From: JAJEFO01 sp009843725
GTDB taxonomy: Bacteria > Pseudomonadota > Alphaproteobacteria > Rhodobacterales > Rhodobacteraceae
Reading direction: 5' to 3'
Assembly (NCBI GenBank): GCA_965243215.1
Contig: CBDEUJ010000003.1
Span: forward strand, 744,001-808,000
DNA length: 64,000 nt
Within the stretch, counting starts at the first letter, position 1. Every line of letters begins with the position of its first letter. Both the position numbers and the translations under genes were made by a program. A model generated the notes under the pieces. It made no database searches, was not told where the DNA came from, and worked only from the letters and a program-made list of their open reading frames with translations. Below are positions 34,459-43,227 of this stretch, piece by piece.

Positions 34459-35312
34459 ACATCCGGATTCTCAAGACTTTCGCCATCGCATGTGCGCTGT
34501 CTGCGCCTGCATCCGCCGAACCGACCGCAAAGGAACTCTTCGGTGCAAAGAAGACGCCGTCGGCCGAAAGCAGCGCCGCCATCGGCAGTTACGCCCGTGG
34601 CTGCCTTGCCGGAGCGAGCCAGCTGCCCGAAACAGGTTCGACCTGGCAGGCGATGAGGCTGTCAAGAAACAGGAACTGGGGCCATCCGGAACTGATCGAT
34701 TTCGTCACCGAGCTCTCGCGGTTCGCAGCGACGCAGGATGGATGGGTGGGGCTCTATGTGGGCGACCTCTCGCCACCCCGCGGCGGTCCGATGTCCGGGC
34801 ATCGCAGCCACCAGATCGGGCTTGACGCCGACATTTGGATGCTGCCGCCAAAGCGGCTTGACCTCTCGCGACAGGAGCGGGAGGAACTGTCATCGATTTC
34901 GACCCGGCGTTCCAAGGGCGCTTACGTCAATGACAACTGGACGGCCGAGCATCACGCAATCCTCCGCACTGCCGCCGAGGACGAGCGCGTTGCGAGAATC
35001 TTCGTGTTTCCCGGCGCCAAGGTTCAGATGTGCAAGGACGAGACCGGCGACCGGCGCTGGCTGCGGAAAATCCGCCCGTGGTGGGGCCATCACTATCACT
35101 TCCATGTCCGGCTGACCTGTCCGGACAATGCGAGGGACTGCGTGAACCAGGCGCCTCCGCCAGCGGGCGACGGGTGCGCCGATGCGGAGATCTGGGTCAA
35201 GGACATACTCAATCCGCCGCCGCCGGACCCGGACGCACAGCCCCCGAAGCCGCGGCCGGAACTCGTGCTCGCCGACTTGCCGGAACAGTGCGCGACAACG
35301 CTGACGCGGTGA
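34455..35312 (+). CDS. mepA: Penicillin-insensitive murein endopeptidase
   Basis: 285-residue periplasmic zinc endopeptidase (M74) cutting D-Ala-meso-DAP cross-links. Signal peptide: KTFAIACALSAPASA. Metal and catalytic residues lie in PMSGHRSHQIGLDADIWM (His and Asp ligands) and in RPWWGHHYHFHVRLTCP. Cysteines in VQMCKDE, LTCPDNARDC and GDGCAD probably form disulfides. The C-terminus is proline-rich. Translationally coupled with the MFS gene. Confidence 0.92.
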   Translation: MNIRILKTFAIACALSAPASAEPTAKELFGAKKTPSAESSAAIGSYARGCLAGASQLPETGSTWQAMRLSRNRNWGHPELIDFVTELSRFAATQDGWVGLYVGDLSPPRGGPMSGHRSHQIGLDADIWMLPPKRLDLSRQEREELSSISTRRSKGAYVNDNWTAEHHAILRTAAEDERVARIFVFPGAKVQMCKDETGDRRWLRKIRPWWGHHYHFHVRLTCPDNARDCVNQAPPPAGDGCADAEIWVKDILNPPPPDPDAQPPKPRPELVLADLPEQCATTLTR

Positions 35313-35402
35313 TCGAGAGACTCGCGGAAGGCAGACCGCCCGCCAAGTCCTTGGACTGACACGGGCTGACTGCCGCACATGCCGGGCCGCACTCCGGGTT
35401 GC

Positions 35403-35429
35403 TTGACCTGGCGGCGCCCGAACGATAAT
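35403..35429 (+). promoter_or_regulatory. Candidate promoter of the queuosine-precursor transporter
   Basis: TTGACC (35403-35408) and GATAAT (35424-35429), 15 bp apart, or 16 if the -35 is shifted by one. Transcription would begin near 35436, leaving a leader of about 56 nt. Confidence 0.5.
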
Positions 35430-35439
35430 GGCCCTGCGT

Positions 35440-35473
35440 TCCCGCCGACGGGAGCCAAGTCTCCGCAACCTTG
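35440..35473 (+). promoter_or_regulatory. Short leader able to form alternative hairpins or pseudoknot
   Basis: TCCCG (35440-35444) can pair with CGGGA (35449-35453). Alternatively GGAG (35451-35454) pairs with CTCC (35461-35464), leaving loop CAAG (35456-35459) to pair with CTTG (35470-35473) as an H-type pseudoknot. The two folds exclude each other. Location and size suit a preQ1-sensing leader, but no preQ1 consensus is evident. Confidence 0.3.
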
Positions 35474-35491
35474 CAAAAACGGAATCATCAC

Positions 35492-36115
35492 ATGTCCCGC
35501 ATCCTGCCCGGCATCCTCTGCATGGCCGCCATCGTCGTGGCATCCAACATCCTCGTGCAGTTCCTGTTCGGCCAATGGCTGACATGGGGCGCGTTCACCT
35601 ATCCGTTGGCGTTCCTGGTGACCGACGTGATGAACAGGCTCTACGGGGCCGCGATGGCGCGCCGTGTCGTGGTGGCAGGGTTCGCGGTCGGCGTGATCTG
35701 CTCCATAGTCGGAACACAGATCGCAGGAGAATTCGGACCGCTTGTGACATGGCGGATCGCGACCGGATCCGGGCTGGCCTTCCTGACCGCACAGCTGCTG
35801 GACGTGGCCGCATTCGACAGGCTGAGAGACGGGGTCTGGTGGCGCGCGCCGTTCGTTTCGACTCTGATCGGCTCGGCCGTCGACACGGCAATCTTCTTCA
35901 CGGTCGCGTTCTCGGCGTGGCTTGCGTTCGTCGAGCCCGGAAACGACGTGAGCTGGGCGAACGACGCCCTGCCGCTGCTGGGGCTCGGGCCCGCTTTGCC
36001 GCTCTGGATGTCGCTTGCGCTGGCCGACTGGGGCGTCAAGCTTGGAATTGCCGTCTTGGCACTGGTGCCCTTTCGCCTCATTGTCGAAAAACTGGGCGGG
36101 CAGGACGCAAAATAG
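35492..36115 (+). CDS. yhhQ: Queuosine-precursor transporter, VUT/YhhQ family
   Basis: 207-residue integral membrane protein with about six helices. Family hallmarks are GAFTYPLAFLVTDVMNRLYGAAMARRVV near residues 35-62 (the VTD..N..YG signature) and late LALADWGVKLGIAVLALVPFRLIV. YhhQ imports preQ0/preQ1 for queuosine tRNA modification. The ATG at 35492 is preferred over a TTG seven codons upstream. The stop is directly followed by a TTGACA box of the next unit. Confidence 0.85.
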   Translation: MSRILPGILCMAAIVVASNILVQFLFGQWLTWGAFTYPLAFLVTDVMNRLYGAAMARRVVVAGFAVGVICSIVGTQIAGEFGPLVTWRIATGSGLAFLTAQLLDVAAFDRLRDGVWWRAPFVSTLIGSAVDTAIFFTVAFSAWLAFVEPGNDVSWANDALPLLGLGPALPLWMSLALADWGVKLGIAVLALVPFRLIVEKLGGQDAK

Positions 36116-36116
36116 T

Positions 36117-36122
36117 TTGACA
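36117..36122 (+). promoter_or_regulatory. Candidate -35 element of a short transcript
   Basis: TTGACA starts two bases after the yhhQ stop. No good TATAAT lies 16-18 bp further on (AACCTC there), so the promoter is tentative. It would drive the small ORF transcript. Confidence 0.4.
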
Positions 36123-36179
36123 GCGGCGGATTCCGTGCCAACCTCCCCGCAACCGAAACAGGCGAAAGGAGGTGGTCCA

Positions 36180-36236
36180 GTGTCCAGAGCGATATTGGAG
36201 AGAGGTGTCCGGACAGTCAGGAGACCCATCAGCTGA
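36180..36236 (+). CDS. 18-codon small ORF with exceptionally strong ribosome-binding site
   Basis: GTG start, product VSRAILERGVRTVRRPIS, strongly basic with five arginines. It is preceded by AAAGGAGGTGGTCCA at 36165-36179, which can pair almost fully with the 3' end of 16S rRNA, the only imperfection being one G-U wobble. The core is seven bases from the start. A small hairpin (AAGGG/CCCTT, 36236-36249) overlaps the stop. A nested hairpin follows at 36269-36301 and an intrinsic terminator at 36318-36344. It may be a small protein, a leader peptide for arfB, or part of a regulatory RNA. I do not recognise a family. Confidence 0.5.
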   Translation: MSRAILERGVRTVRRPIS

Positions 36237-36317
36237 AGGGCAGACCCTTTGCAAAAGCACTCCTGATTGGGCCGCCGGTCTGACCGGTCCCTAACTGGCC
36301 CATCTCCAAGACACTCG

Positions 36318-36350
36318 GAAGGGTCGCCTCGTCGGCGGCCCTTCTTCTTT
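36318..36350 (+). terminator. Intrinsic terminator upstream of arfB
   Basis: GAAGGG-T-CGCC and GGCG-G-CCCTTC form a 10-bp stem with one T-G wobble around loop TCGTC, followed by TTCTTT. It lies about 75 bp before the arfB start. Confidence 0.8.
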
Positions 36351-36420
36351 CCCGCACAGTCGCAATCCGGTGACCATCGTACCGCCGGAACAGCCTGAAT
36401 CATCGAACCGAGCAGACCTG

Positions 36421-36840
36421 ATGTGGATCACGCCTGACATCGAACTGGCGGACTGGGAAATCACCGAACAGTTTGTCCGTGCCTCTGGCCCCGGGGGACA
36501 GAACGTGAACAAGGTCGCGACGGCCGTGGAACTGCGCTTCGAAGCGGCACGTTCGCCTTCCCTGCCCGAATCCGCGAAACGGCGGCTCAGGCACATTGCC
36601 GGCCGGCGCTGGACACGGGACGGGGCCGTCGTGATCCAGGTTTCGGAGACCCGGAGCCAGGCCCGAAACCGCACAATCGCGCGTGCAAGGCTCGCGGACC
36701 TGATCCGGCGATCACTCGCCAAGCCGAAGCCCCGCGTGAGGACCTCCGTGCCGCCAGGCCAAAGACGCAAGCGCCTCGAACAAAAGAAACGCCGGAGCAC
36801 GATCAAGGCGCTCCGGCGATCGGACGAAGATCCCGACTAA
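36421..36840 (+). CDS. arfB: Alternative ribosome-rescue factor B (peptidyl-tRNA hydrolase)
   Basis: 139 residues from ATG 36421; a GTG at 36370 could add 17. Hydrolyses peptidyl-tRNA on ribosomes stalled without a stop codon. The catalytic GGQ motif sits in ASGPGGQNVNKVATAVELRF, and the basic tail (KRLEQKKRRSTIKALRRSDED) would insert into the mRNA channel, as in E. coli YaeJ. Only a terminator and a small ORF precede it. The stop is 2 bp from the convergent katG stop. Confidence 0.92.
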   Translation: MWITPDIELADWEITEQFVRASGPGGQNVNKVATAVELRFEAARSPSLPESAKRRLRHIAGRRWTRDGAVVIQVSETRSQARNRTIARARLADLIRRSLAKPKPRVRTSVPPGQRRKRLEQKKRRSTIKALRRSDEDPD

Positions 36841-36842
36841 GC

Positions 36843-39008
36843 TCAGTTCAGGTCGAAGCGGTCCGCATCCATGACCTTGACCCAGGCCGCGACGAAATCA
36901 GCCACGAACTTGTTCCTGTTGTCGTCCTGGGCATAGATCTCGGCCAGTGCCCGAAGCTGGGAATTCGCGCCAAAGACAAGGTCGACCCGCGTTGCCGTCC
37001 AGCGTACGCCGCTTCCGGCACGATCACGGCCCTCGAACACCCCCTCGTCGCCAGAAACCGGCACCCAGTCGATGCCCATGTCCGTGATCGCGACAAAGAA
37101 GTCGTTGGTCAGCTTGCCGGGCGTTTCCGTCATGACCCCGTGGGGCGAAGCGCCATGGTTCGCGCCAAGTGCCCTCATGCCGCCGACCAGAACGGTCATT
37201 TCCGGTGCCGTGAGCGTCAGGAGCTGGGCACGATCTACAAGGAGCTCTTCCGCCGAAACCGCATATTGCGCCTTCTGGTAGTTCCGGAACCCGTCGGCCG
37301 CGGGTTCAAGCGCCGCAAAGCTCTCCGCGTCGGTCTGGTCCTGCGTTGCATCTCCTCGCCCCGGAGTGAACGGCACCTCCACGGGGTTGCCGCCGCCAGA
37401 AGCCGCCTTCTCGATCGCTGCCGAGCCGGCCAGCACGATGAGATCGGCAAGAGAGACCGGCCTTCCAAGGCCGTCCCTGATCCTTTCGAGCGACTCGATG
37501 ACCGGCAGCAGCGGCTTGTTGACCTCCCAGTCCTTCTGGGGAGCCAGCCGGATGCGGGCACCATTTGCCCCGCCGCGCTTGTCAGACCCCCGGAAGGTCG
37601 ATGCAGAAGACCACGCCAGCGAGACGAACTCGGCCACGGAATGGCCCGAACCAAGAATCTGCTTCTTGAGCTCGGCAATGTCGGCGGCGTTGACCAGATC
37701 GTGGTCTGGCACGGGGATCGGATCCTGCCAGATCAGTTCCTCATCCGGCACCTCCGGACCAAGGTAGCAGGCGCGCGGCCCCATGTCCCTGTGCGTCAGC
37801 TTGAACCATGCCCGGGCAAAGGCATCTGCGAACTCCTCGGGGTTTGCGTGGTACCGACGCGAGATCCTCTCGTAATCGGGGTCCATGCGCATCGCCATGT
37901 CGGCCGTCGTCATCATCAGCGTGACCTTGTTGCCGGATCCGTCAACCTCGGGCGCATGGTCCTCGTCCTTCAAGTCCCTGGCGACCCAGATATGCGCGCC
38001 GGCCGGGCTCTTCGAGCGCTCCCACTCGTATCCGAACAGCACGTCAAAGTAGCCCATGTCCCACTTGATCGGATCCGATGTCCAAGGACCCTCGATGCCG
38101 CTTGTTGTCGTGTCGACACCCTTCCCGGAGCCGTGGCCGTTCTTCCATCCCAGCCCCATCTGCTGGATTGGCGCACCTTCCGGTTCCGGACCGACAAGGC
38201 CGGGGTCGCCCGCGCCGTGAGCCTTTCCGAAGGTATGCCCTCCGGCGACCAATGCCACCGTTTCCTCGTCGTCCATTGCCATCCTGGCGAAAGTCTCCCG
38301 GATGTCCCGACCGCTTGCCACGGGATCGGGATTGCCGTTCGGCCCTTCAGGATTCACGTAGATCAGGCCCATCTGGACTGCAGCCAGCGGATTCTCGAGA
38401 TCCCGGTCGCCCGAATAGCGATCATCGCCCAGCCAGGTGTCCTCGGCACCCCAGTAGATATCTTCCTCTGGCTCCCAGAAGTCGACACGGCCACCACCGA
38501 ATCCGAACGTCCTGGCGCCCATGGACTCAATTGCGCAGTTTCCGGCCAGGATTATGAGGTCGGCCCAGGAAATCGCGTTTCCGTACTTCTTCTTGACGGG
38601 CCACAGAAGTCGTCGGGCCTTGTCGAGATTGCCGTTGTCCGGCCAGGAGTTGAGAGGTGCGAAGCGCTGCGTGCCGGAAGACCCGCCGCCCCTGCCGTCA
38701 CCGGTCCGGTATGTTCCCGCGCTGTGCCACGCCATGCGAATGAACAGCGGTCCGTAGTGACCGTAGTCCGCCGGCCACCAGTCCTGGCTGTCGGTCATCA
38801 GGTCGTAGAGATCCTGCTTCAACGCCTTCAGGTCGAGCTTCTTGAACTCCTCGGCGTAGCTGAAAGCCGGGCCCATGGGGTCGGAAAGTGATGAATTCTG
38901 ATGCAGGATTCGCAGGTTCAACTGGTTCGGCCACCAGTCGCGGTTTGATCGCGCGCCGAAAGTCGCGTGCATGACGGGGCATTTCCCAGGGGCGTCGTTT
39001 CCGTCCAT
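36843..39008 (-). CDS. katG: Catalase-peroxidase
   Basis: 721-residue bifunctional haem catalase/peroxidase, a defence against hydrogen peroxide and the activator of isoniazid in other bacteria. From ATG 39008 (GGAGAGGA upstream) the distal residues are Arg91, Trp94 and His95 (FIRMAWHSAGTYR); the Met-Tyr-Trp adduct is formed by Met244, Tyr218 and Trp94; the proximal haem ligand is His259 in VALVAGGHTFGKAHG. The C-terminal duplicated domain is present in full. No oxyR gene is adjacent. Confidence 0.96.
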   Translation of the reverse strand: MDGNDAPGKCPVMHATFGARSNRDWWPNQLNLRILHQNSSLSDPMGPAFSYAEEFKKLDLKALKQDLYDLMTDSQDWWPADYGHYGPLFIRMAWHSAGTYRTGDGRGGGSSGTQRFAPLNSWPDNGNLDKARRLLWPVKKKYGNAISWADLIILAGNCAIESMGARTFGFGGGRVDFWEPEEDIYWGAEDTWLGDDRYSGDRDLENPLAAVQMGLIYVNPEGPNGNPDPVASGRDIRETFARMAMDDEETVALVAGGHTFGKAHGAGDPGLVGPEPEGAPIQQMGLGWKNGHGSGKGVDTTTSGIEGPWTSDPIKWDMGYFDVLFGYEWERSKSPAGAHIWVARDLKDEDHAPEVDGSGNKVTLMMTTADMAMRMDPDYERISRRYHANPEEFADAFARAWFKLTHRDMGPRACYLGPEVPDEELIWQDPIPVPDHDLVNAADIAELKKQILGSGHSVAEFVSLAWSSASTFRGSDKRGGANGARIRLAPQKDWEVNKPLLPVIESLERIRDGLGRPVSLADLIVLAGSAAIEKAASGGGNPVEVPFTPGRGDATQDQTDAESFAALEPAADGFRNYQKAQYAVSAEELLVDRAQLLTLTAPEMTVLVGGMRALGANHGASPHGVMTETPGKLTNDFFVAITDMGIDWVPVSGDEGVFEGRDRAGSGVRWTATRVDLVFGANSQLRALAEIYAQDDNRNKFVADFVAAWVKVMDADRFDLN

Positions 39009-39326
39009 TTTCCTCTCCGATTGCAATTGTTGCGGCAGCTTCAGGATGCCGTCCGGCTCATGCGTCAGGATATCAAGTCCGACTGATCGGCAAAAGCGGC
39101 AATTCCCAAAAATTCCGCATGCACCCGCCGGCTGGCAAACTTGCCTGGCTGCCCGGAATCAGGTTGACCGTGAGAACCGACGCGGGCCGAGATGCACTGC
39201 GTTATCCCGCCCCTGGCCGACGGAATCCGGCTTTCACCCAGCCCTGTCCCCGGGGCCTTGCGGATGCCTCGACAGCGTCCGCCGCAATGCTGGCGCAATC
39301 AGCGCCCCATCCTGCGCGGAACGTGG
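39009..39326. other. Gap between scoB and katG
   Basis: 318 bp containing the katG upstream region. I see no open frame with coding features, no RNA fold and no clear OxyR or Fur box. Confidence 0.4.
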
Positions 39327-39950
39327 TCAGACGATGGCCGCCTCGGTGACTGCCCGGATCTCGTCGCGGCTGACGTCCGGCGCGGCCTCGAGAATGTGCA
39401 GCCCCTTGTGACCGACTTCGAGCACGCCGAGATTGGTGATGATCAGGTCCACGACTCCCTTGCCGGTCAGCGGAAGGGTGCATTCCTTCAGCAGCTTCGA
39501 CGCCCCGTGCTTGTTGGTGTGGTCCATGACGACGATCACGCGGCCAACGCCCGCAACGAGATCCATGGCGCCGCCCATCCCCTTGACGAGCTTGCCGGGG
39601 ATCATCCAGTTCGCCAGGTCGCCCGCTTCGCTGACCTCCATCCCGCCCAGGATGGCAACCGCGATCTTGCCGCCCCGGATCATCCCGAAACTCTGCGCGC
39701 TGTCGAAATACGCCGTGCGCTTCAGTTCGGTGATCGTCTGCTTGCCCGCGTTGATGAGATCAGGATCCTCTTCGCCCTCGAACGGAAACGGTCCCATGCC
39801 AAGCATGCCGTTCTCGGACTGGAGCGTGATGTCCTTGGCACCGACATAGTTCGCGACCAGCGTCGGAATGCCGATGCCGAGATTGACGTACATGCCGTCC
39901 TCGAGTTCCTGGGCGGCGCGTTCCGCCATCTGGTTCCTGTCCCAAGGCAT
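39327..39950 (-). CDS. scoB: 3-oxoacid CoA-transferase subunit B
   Basis: 207 residues. The catalytic glutamate lies in LQSENGMLGMGPFP near residue 46, where the glutamyl-CoA thioester forms. NLGIGIPTLVANY and GGMEVSEAGDLANWMIPGK are the other family blocks. It transfers CoA from succinyl-CoA to acetoacetate or other 3-oxoacids, linking ketone-body and PHB breakdown to acetyl-CoA. The ATG at 39950 overlaps the scoA stop. Confidence 0.93.
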   Translation of the reverse strand: MPWDRNQMAERAAQELEDGMYVNLGIGIPTLVANYVGAKDITLQSENGMLGMGPFPFEGEEDPDLINAGKQTITELKRTAYFDSAQSFGMIRGGKIAVAILGGMEVSEAGDLANWMIPGKLVKGMGGAMDLVAGVGRVIVVMDHTNKHGASKLLKECTLPLTGKGVVDLIITNLGVLEVGHKGLHILEAAPDVSRDEIRAVTEAAIV

Positions 39951-40654
39951 CACGCAGTCTCCTTCTTCTGCACCGTGCGCTGCTCGATCCGCTTCTCGTG
40001 CTCTCCCTGGATCAGCCGGTGCACGTATATTCCGGGCAAGTGGATGTGGTCGGGATCAAGGCTGCCCGTGGGCACGATCTCCTCCACCTCCATCACGCAG
40101 ACCTTCCCGCACATGGCGGCGGGCGGGTTGAAATTGCGCGCGGTCTTGCGGAAGATCGCGTTTCCGGTCTCGTCCGCCTTCCAGGCCTTCACGATGGAAA
40201 GATCGGCAAAAATGCCCCTCTCGAGGATATAGGTTTCGCCGTCGAAGTCCTTGTGCTCCTTGCCCTCGGCGACCTGCGTGCCGACCCCGGTTCTCGTGTA
40301 GAAGCCGGGAATGCCGCAGCCGCCGGCGCGCATCCGCTCCGCAAGGGTGCCCTGGGGATTGAATTCGATCTCGAGCTCTCCTGACAGGTACTGCCGCATG
40401 AACTCGTCGTTTTCGCCGACATAGGAACTCATCATCTTCCTGACCTGCCTGGTCTCAAGCAGGATTCCGATTCCGAAATTGTCGACGCCGGCATTGTTCG
40501 ACGCGAATGTAAGATCCTTGACCCCGCTGTCCTGGATCGCCTGCAACAGCAGTTCGGGAATTCCGCATAGGCCGAACCCTCCTGCGGCAATCAGCATGTC
40601 GTCGCGCAGGAGCCCGTCGAGCGCTTCGGTCGCGTTCGCAAAGATCTTCTTCAT
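39950..40654 (-). CDS. scoA: 3-oxoacid CoA-transferase subunit A
   Basis: 234 residues from ATG 40654. The open frame runs almost 300 bp further, into xylB, and is not coding there. Recognisable blocks are LIAAGGFGLCGIPELLLQAI, LTFASNNAGVDNFGIGILL and the specificity region GGCGIPGFYTRTGVGTQVAEGKE. Its gene is first in a two-gene operon with scoB, functionally tied to the PHB cycle encoded in 25-30 kb. Confidence 0.93.
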   Translation of the reverse strand: MKKIFANATEALDGLLRDDMLIAAGGFGLCGIPELLLQAIQDSGVKDLTFASNNAGVDNFGIGILLETRQVRKMMSSYVGENDEFMRQYLSGELEIEFNPQGTLAERMRAGGCGIPGFYTRTGVGTQVAEGKEHKDFDGETYILERGIFADLSIVKAWKADETGNAIFRKTARNFNPPAAMCGKVCVMEVEEIVPTGSLDPDHIHLPGIYVHRLIQGEHEKRIEQRTVQKKETA

Positions 40655-40709
40655 GAGTGGAATCCCCTCGATGGCACCGCGGCGGTTCTGCCTCCGCGCC
40701 CGGGCAAAG

Positions 40710-42206
40710 TCAATTGCTGCGTTGCGGCACAGCCGGTCCGGACATGGTGGACCGGGTTCCTGCATACAGCGCGCGGTATCGCGCCAGGTTGTCTGCATGA
40801 TAGTTCGCCATGCCGGGATCCGGGTCAATCGTGCACTCGGCGCTGACCGGCGCACAGACCTCCTGCGGATCGCCGCCTTCGGCCGCCGCCATGCCCAGAC
40901 GCGCGGCGCCAAGGGCAGCGACAGATTCTCCGGCAACAGGAATTGAGAGCGGCAATCCGGAAGCGCTAGCGATCATCTGGACCCAGGATCGGGATCGTGC
41001 ACCGCCGCCTATGGCATGGACAAGGTCCGGAACGGTGCCAGCCGAACGCAGCGCTTCGACGCAATCGACAATTGCATAGGCTACGCCCTCCATCGCGGCA
41101 CGCACCAGATCGTCGACTTCCGTCGCCTGACTCATTCCAGCCAGAACGCCGCGCGCACCGGCGTCGTTATGCGGCGTTCGCTCTCCAGAAAGGTACGGCA
41201 GAAACGTGAGCGGCTCGCCAGCAGGTCGCGCCGGTTCGATTCCTGCAACCAGGTCAGCGGGATGACGCCCGGTGACACGGCCCAGCCAGTTGAGCGTGTC
41301 GGTCGCCGAAAGGATCACGCCCATCTGGTGCCAAGTTTCCGGGACTGCGTGGCAGAAGGCATGAACGGCAGCGTCCACGTTAGGGGCGAATCCCTCGGTG
41401 GCGACAAACAGCACGCCGGAGGTGCCAAGCGAAACGAATCCCGTTCCCGGTGCCACAGCGCCAACGCCAGCCGCCGAAGCCGCGTTGTCGCCTCCGCCAC
41501 CGGCAATCACGGGCATAACCGCCATGCCCCACCGGTCCGCCAGTTCGGGCCTCAACCGGCCCGCCGGTTCCGAACCCTCGACCAGGCCCGGCATGTGACC
41601 CTCCGAAAGACCCGTCGCAGCCAGCAACTCGCTCGACCAGCAGCGACCGCCCACGTCCATCCAGAGCGTTCCGGCGCTGTCGGACATGTCCGAAAGATGC
41701 TCTCCGGCAAGGCACAGCCTTACGTAGTCCTTGGGCAGCAGCACTTTCGCGGTCCTTTCGAAGGCATCCGGCTCGTGAATCCGCACCCATTCGAGCTTGG
41801 GCGCGGTGAAGCCCGGCATGACCAGGTTGCCGCCGATGCCCGAAAAATCGGCGCGCGCGTCCAGCGCGCTGCACTCCGCCTCAGATCGCCCGTCGTTCCA
41901 AAGAATGCAGGGTCGCAGCACCCGATCGCCCGCATCGAGAAGCGTCGCACCGTGCATTTGCCCGGAAAGACCGATGCCGCGGACCTGCGCCATCTCTTCC
42001 CCATGTGCGCCGGCCAATTCGTCAAGGGCCTCCTTGACCGCCTCCCACCAGTGGCCAGGATCCTGCTCGGACCAGCCAGGCCTGGGACGGGACACTTCGA
42101 GTTCCGCCTGGCTCAACGCGACCGTTTCCTGCCCGGCACTCATCAGGAGCGCCTTGACACCGGAAGTTCCAAGGTCGATCCCGAGCCAATAGCCAGCTGA
42201 TTTCAT
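40710..42206 (-). CDS. xylB: Xylulokinase
   Basis: 498-residue FGGY kinase that phosphorylates D-xylulose. Marks include LGIDLGTSGVKALLM, the xylulokinase-specific GLSGQMHGATLLD, ILWNDGRSEAE, GGGGDNAASAAGVG and LPYLSGERTPHNDAGARGVLAGM near the sugar and ATP sites. In Rhodobacteraceae xylB is often the last gene of the smo/mtlK polyol operon; here it lies about 32 kb away, alone. A D-mannitol/D-arabitol pathway via xylulose would need it. Confidence 0.92.
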   Translation of the reverse strand: MKSAGYWLGIDLGTSGVKALLMSAGQETVALSQAELEVSRPRPGWSEQDPGHWWEAVKEALDELAGAHGEEMAQVRGIGLSGQMHGATLLDAGDRVLRPCILWNDGRSEAECSALDARADFSGIGGNLVMPGFTAPKLEWVRIHEPDAFERTAKVLLPKDYVRLCLAGEHLSDMSDSAGTLWMDVGGRCWSSELLAATGLSEGHMPGLVEGSEPAGRLRPELADRWGMAVMPVIAGGGGDNAASAAGVGAVAPGTGFVSLGTSGVLFVATEGFAPNVDAAVHAFCHAVPETWHQMGVILSATDTLNWLGRVTGRHPADLVAGIEPARPAGEPLTFLPYLSGERTPHNDAGARGVLAGMSQATEVDDLVRAAMEGVAYAIVDCVEALRSAGTVPDLVHAIGGGARSRSWVQMIASASGLPLSIPVAGESVAALGAARLGMAAAEGGDPQEVCAPVSAECTIDPDPGMANYHADNLARYRALYAGTRSTMSGPAVPQRSN

Positions 42207-42345
42207 GCGCTACTCCCAGCCCGGAAAGCGCTGCAAAGTGACAGCGAGGCGCCACCGTCGCTCGCCCTTGTTCCGGAACGCCGTCACGCGCATTCGGGCG
42301 TCCCGCCTCGCGAAATACGCAATTCCTGCATCCTGCCCACCGGGA

Positions 42346-43158
42346 TCACTTGAGGCCGAGCACATCCAGCATGTCGTAGATTCCGGGCGACTGGTCGAGA
42401 CCCCAGACGGCCGCCTTGAGCGCGCCCCGGGAATAAATGCGTCGGTCGGTCGCAAGATGACGCAGCACGATGCGCTCGCCGTCCGCGGCAAAAATCACGT
42501 CATGTTCGCCCACGACATCACCGCCCCGCAACGCTGCGAAACCGATGTTTCCCCTATGCCGGGCGCCCGTCATGCCGTCCCGGCCCCGATCGGCAACGCT
42601 TTGCAAGGCAACGCCACGGCTTTCCGCCGCGGCCTCGCCCAGCATGAGCGCCGTGCCAGAAGGCGCATCCACCTTGTGCCTGTGATGCGCCTCGACAATC
42701 TCGATGTCGAAATCCTCGTCGAGCGCCGCAGCCACCTTGCGCGTAAGTTGCACAAGGAGATTGACGCCGAGGCTCATGTTGCCTGCCCGAATGACGGTTG
42801 CGTGCCTGGCTGCGGCATCGATCCTCTTCAGGTCGCCGTCCGAAAGGCCTGTCGTGCCAATCACGTGCACGCATCTGGCCTGTGCCGCGAGTTCGGAAAG
42901 GGCGACCGTCGCCTCAGGCGTCGTGAAGTCAATCACCACCCTGGCGTTCACGACCGCCTCGACAGGATCATCGGTGACGGCCACGCCAAGGGCCGACTTT
43001 CCCATGGCCTCCCCCACATCCATTCCGATCCAGTCGTGCCCCGGCCGTTCGGCGGCGCCGGCCAGGCTTAACGTGCTCGAGTCCAGCACCTCTTCCAGAA
43101 TCATCTGGCCCATCCGGCCTGAAGCGCCGGCAATGACAACACCTGGAAGCTCCGTCAT
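42346..43158 (-). CDS. dapB: 4-hydroxy-tetrahydrodipicolinate reductase
   Basis: 270-residue enzyme of lysine and diaminopimelate synthesis. AGGGAGG precedes the ATG at 43158. The dinucleotide-binding loop is VVIAGASGRMGQMI; the VIDFTTPEAT block and IVEAHHRHKVDAPSGTALMLGEA contain the catalytic His and Lys. GTTGLSDGDLKRI is another family block. Divergent from rbfA. The upstream open frame (to 43779) covers rbfA and is not coding. Confidence 0.95.
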   Translation of the reverse strand: MTELPGVVIAGASGRMGQMILEEVLDSSTLSLAGAAERPGHDWIGMDVGEAMGKSALGVAVTDDPVEAVVNARVVIDFTTPEATVALSELAAQARCVHVIGTTGLSDGDLKRIDAAARHATVIRAGNMSLGVNLLVQLTRKVAAALDEDFDIEIVEAHHRHKVDAPSGTALMLGEAAAESRGVALQSVADRGRDGMTGARHRGNIGFAALRGGDVVGEHDVIFAADGERIVLRHLATDRRIYSRGALKAAVWGLDQSPGIYDMLDVLGLK

Positions 43159-43227
43159 GCCCAACCTCCCTTTCCCGATCTCCTTACGCGCTTGCCCACC
43201 GGCTCGCCAGCACTTAGATGCGGAGGC

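Noticed and set aside
35403..35491. A confident preQ1 riboswitch call
   Set aside because: The fold can be drawn, but the sequence does not match the class I consensus I know, so it is listed only as a low-confidence leader structure.
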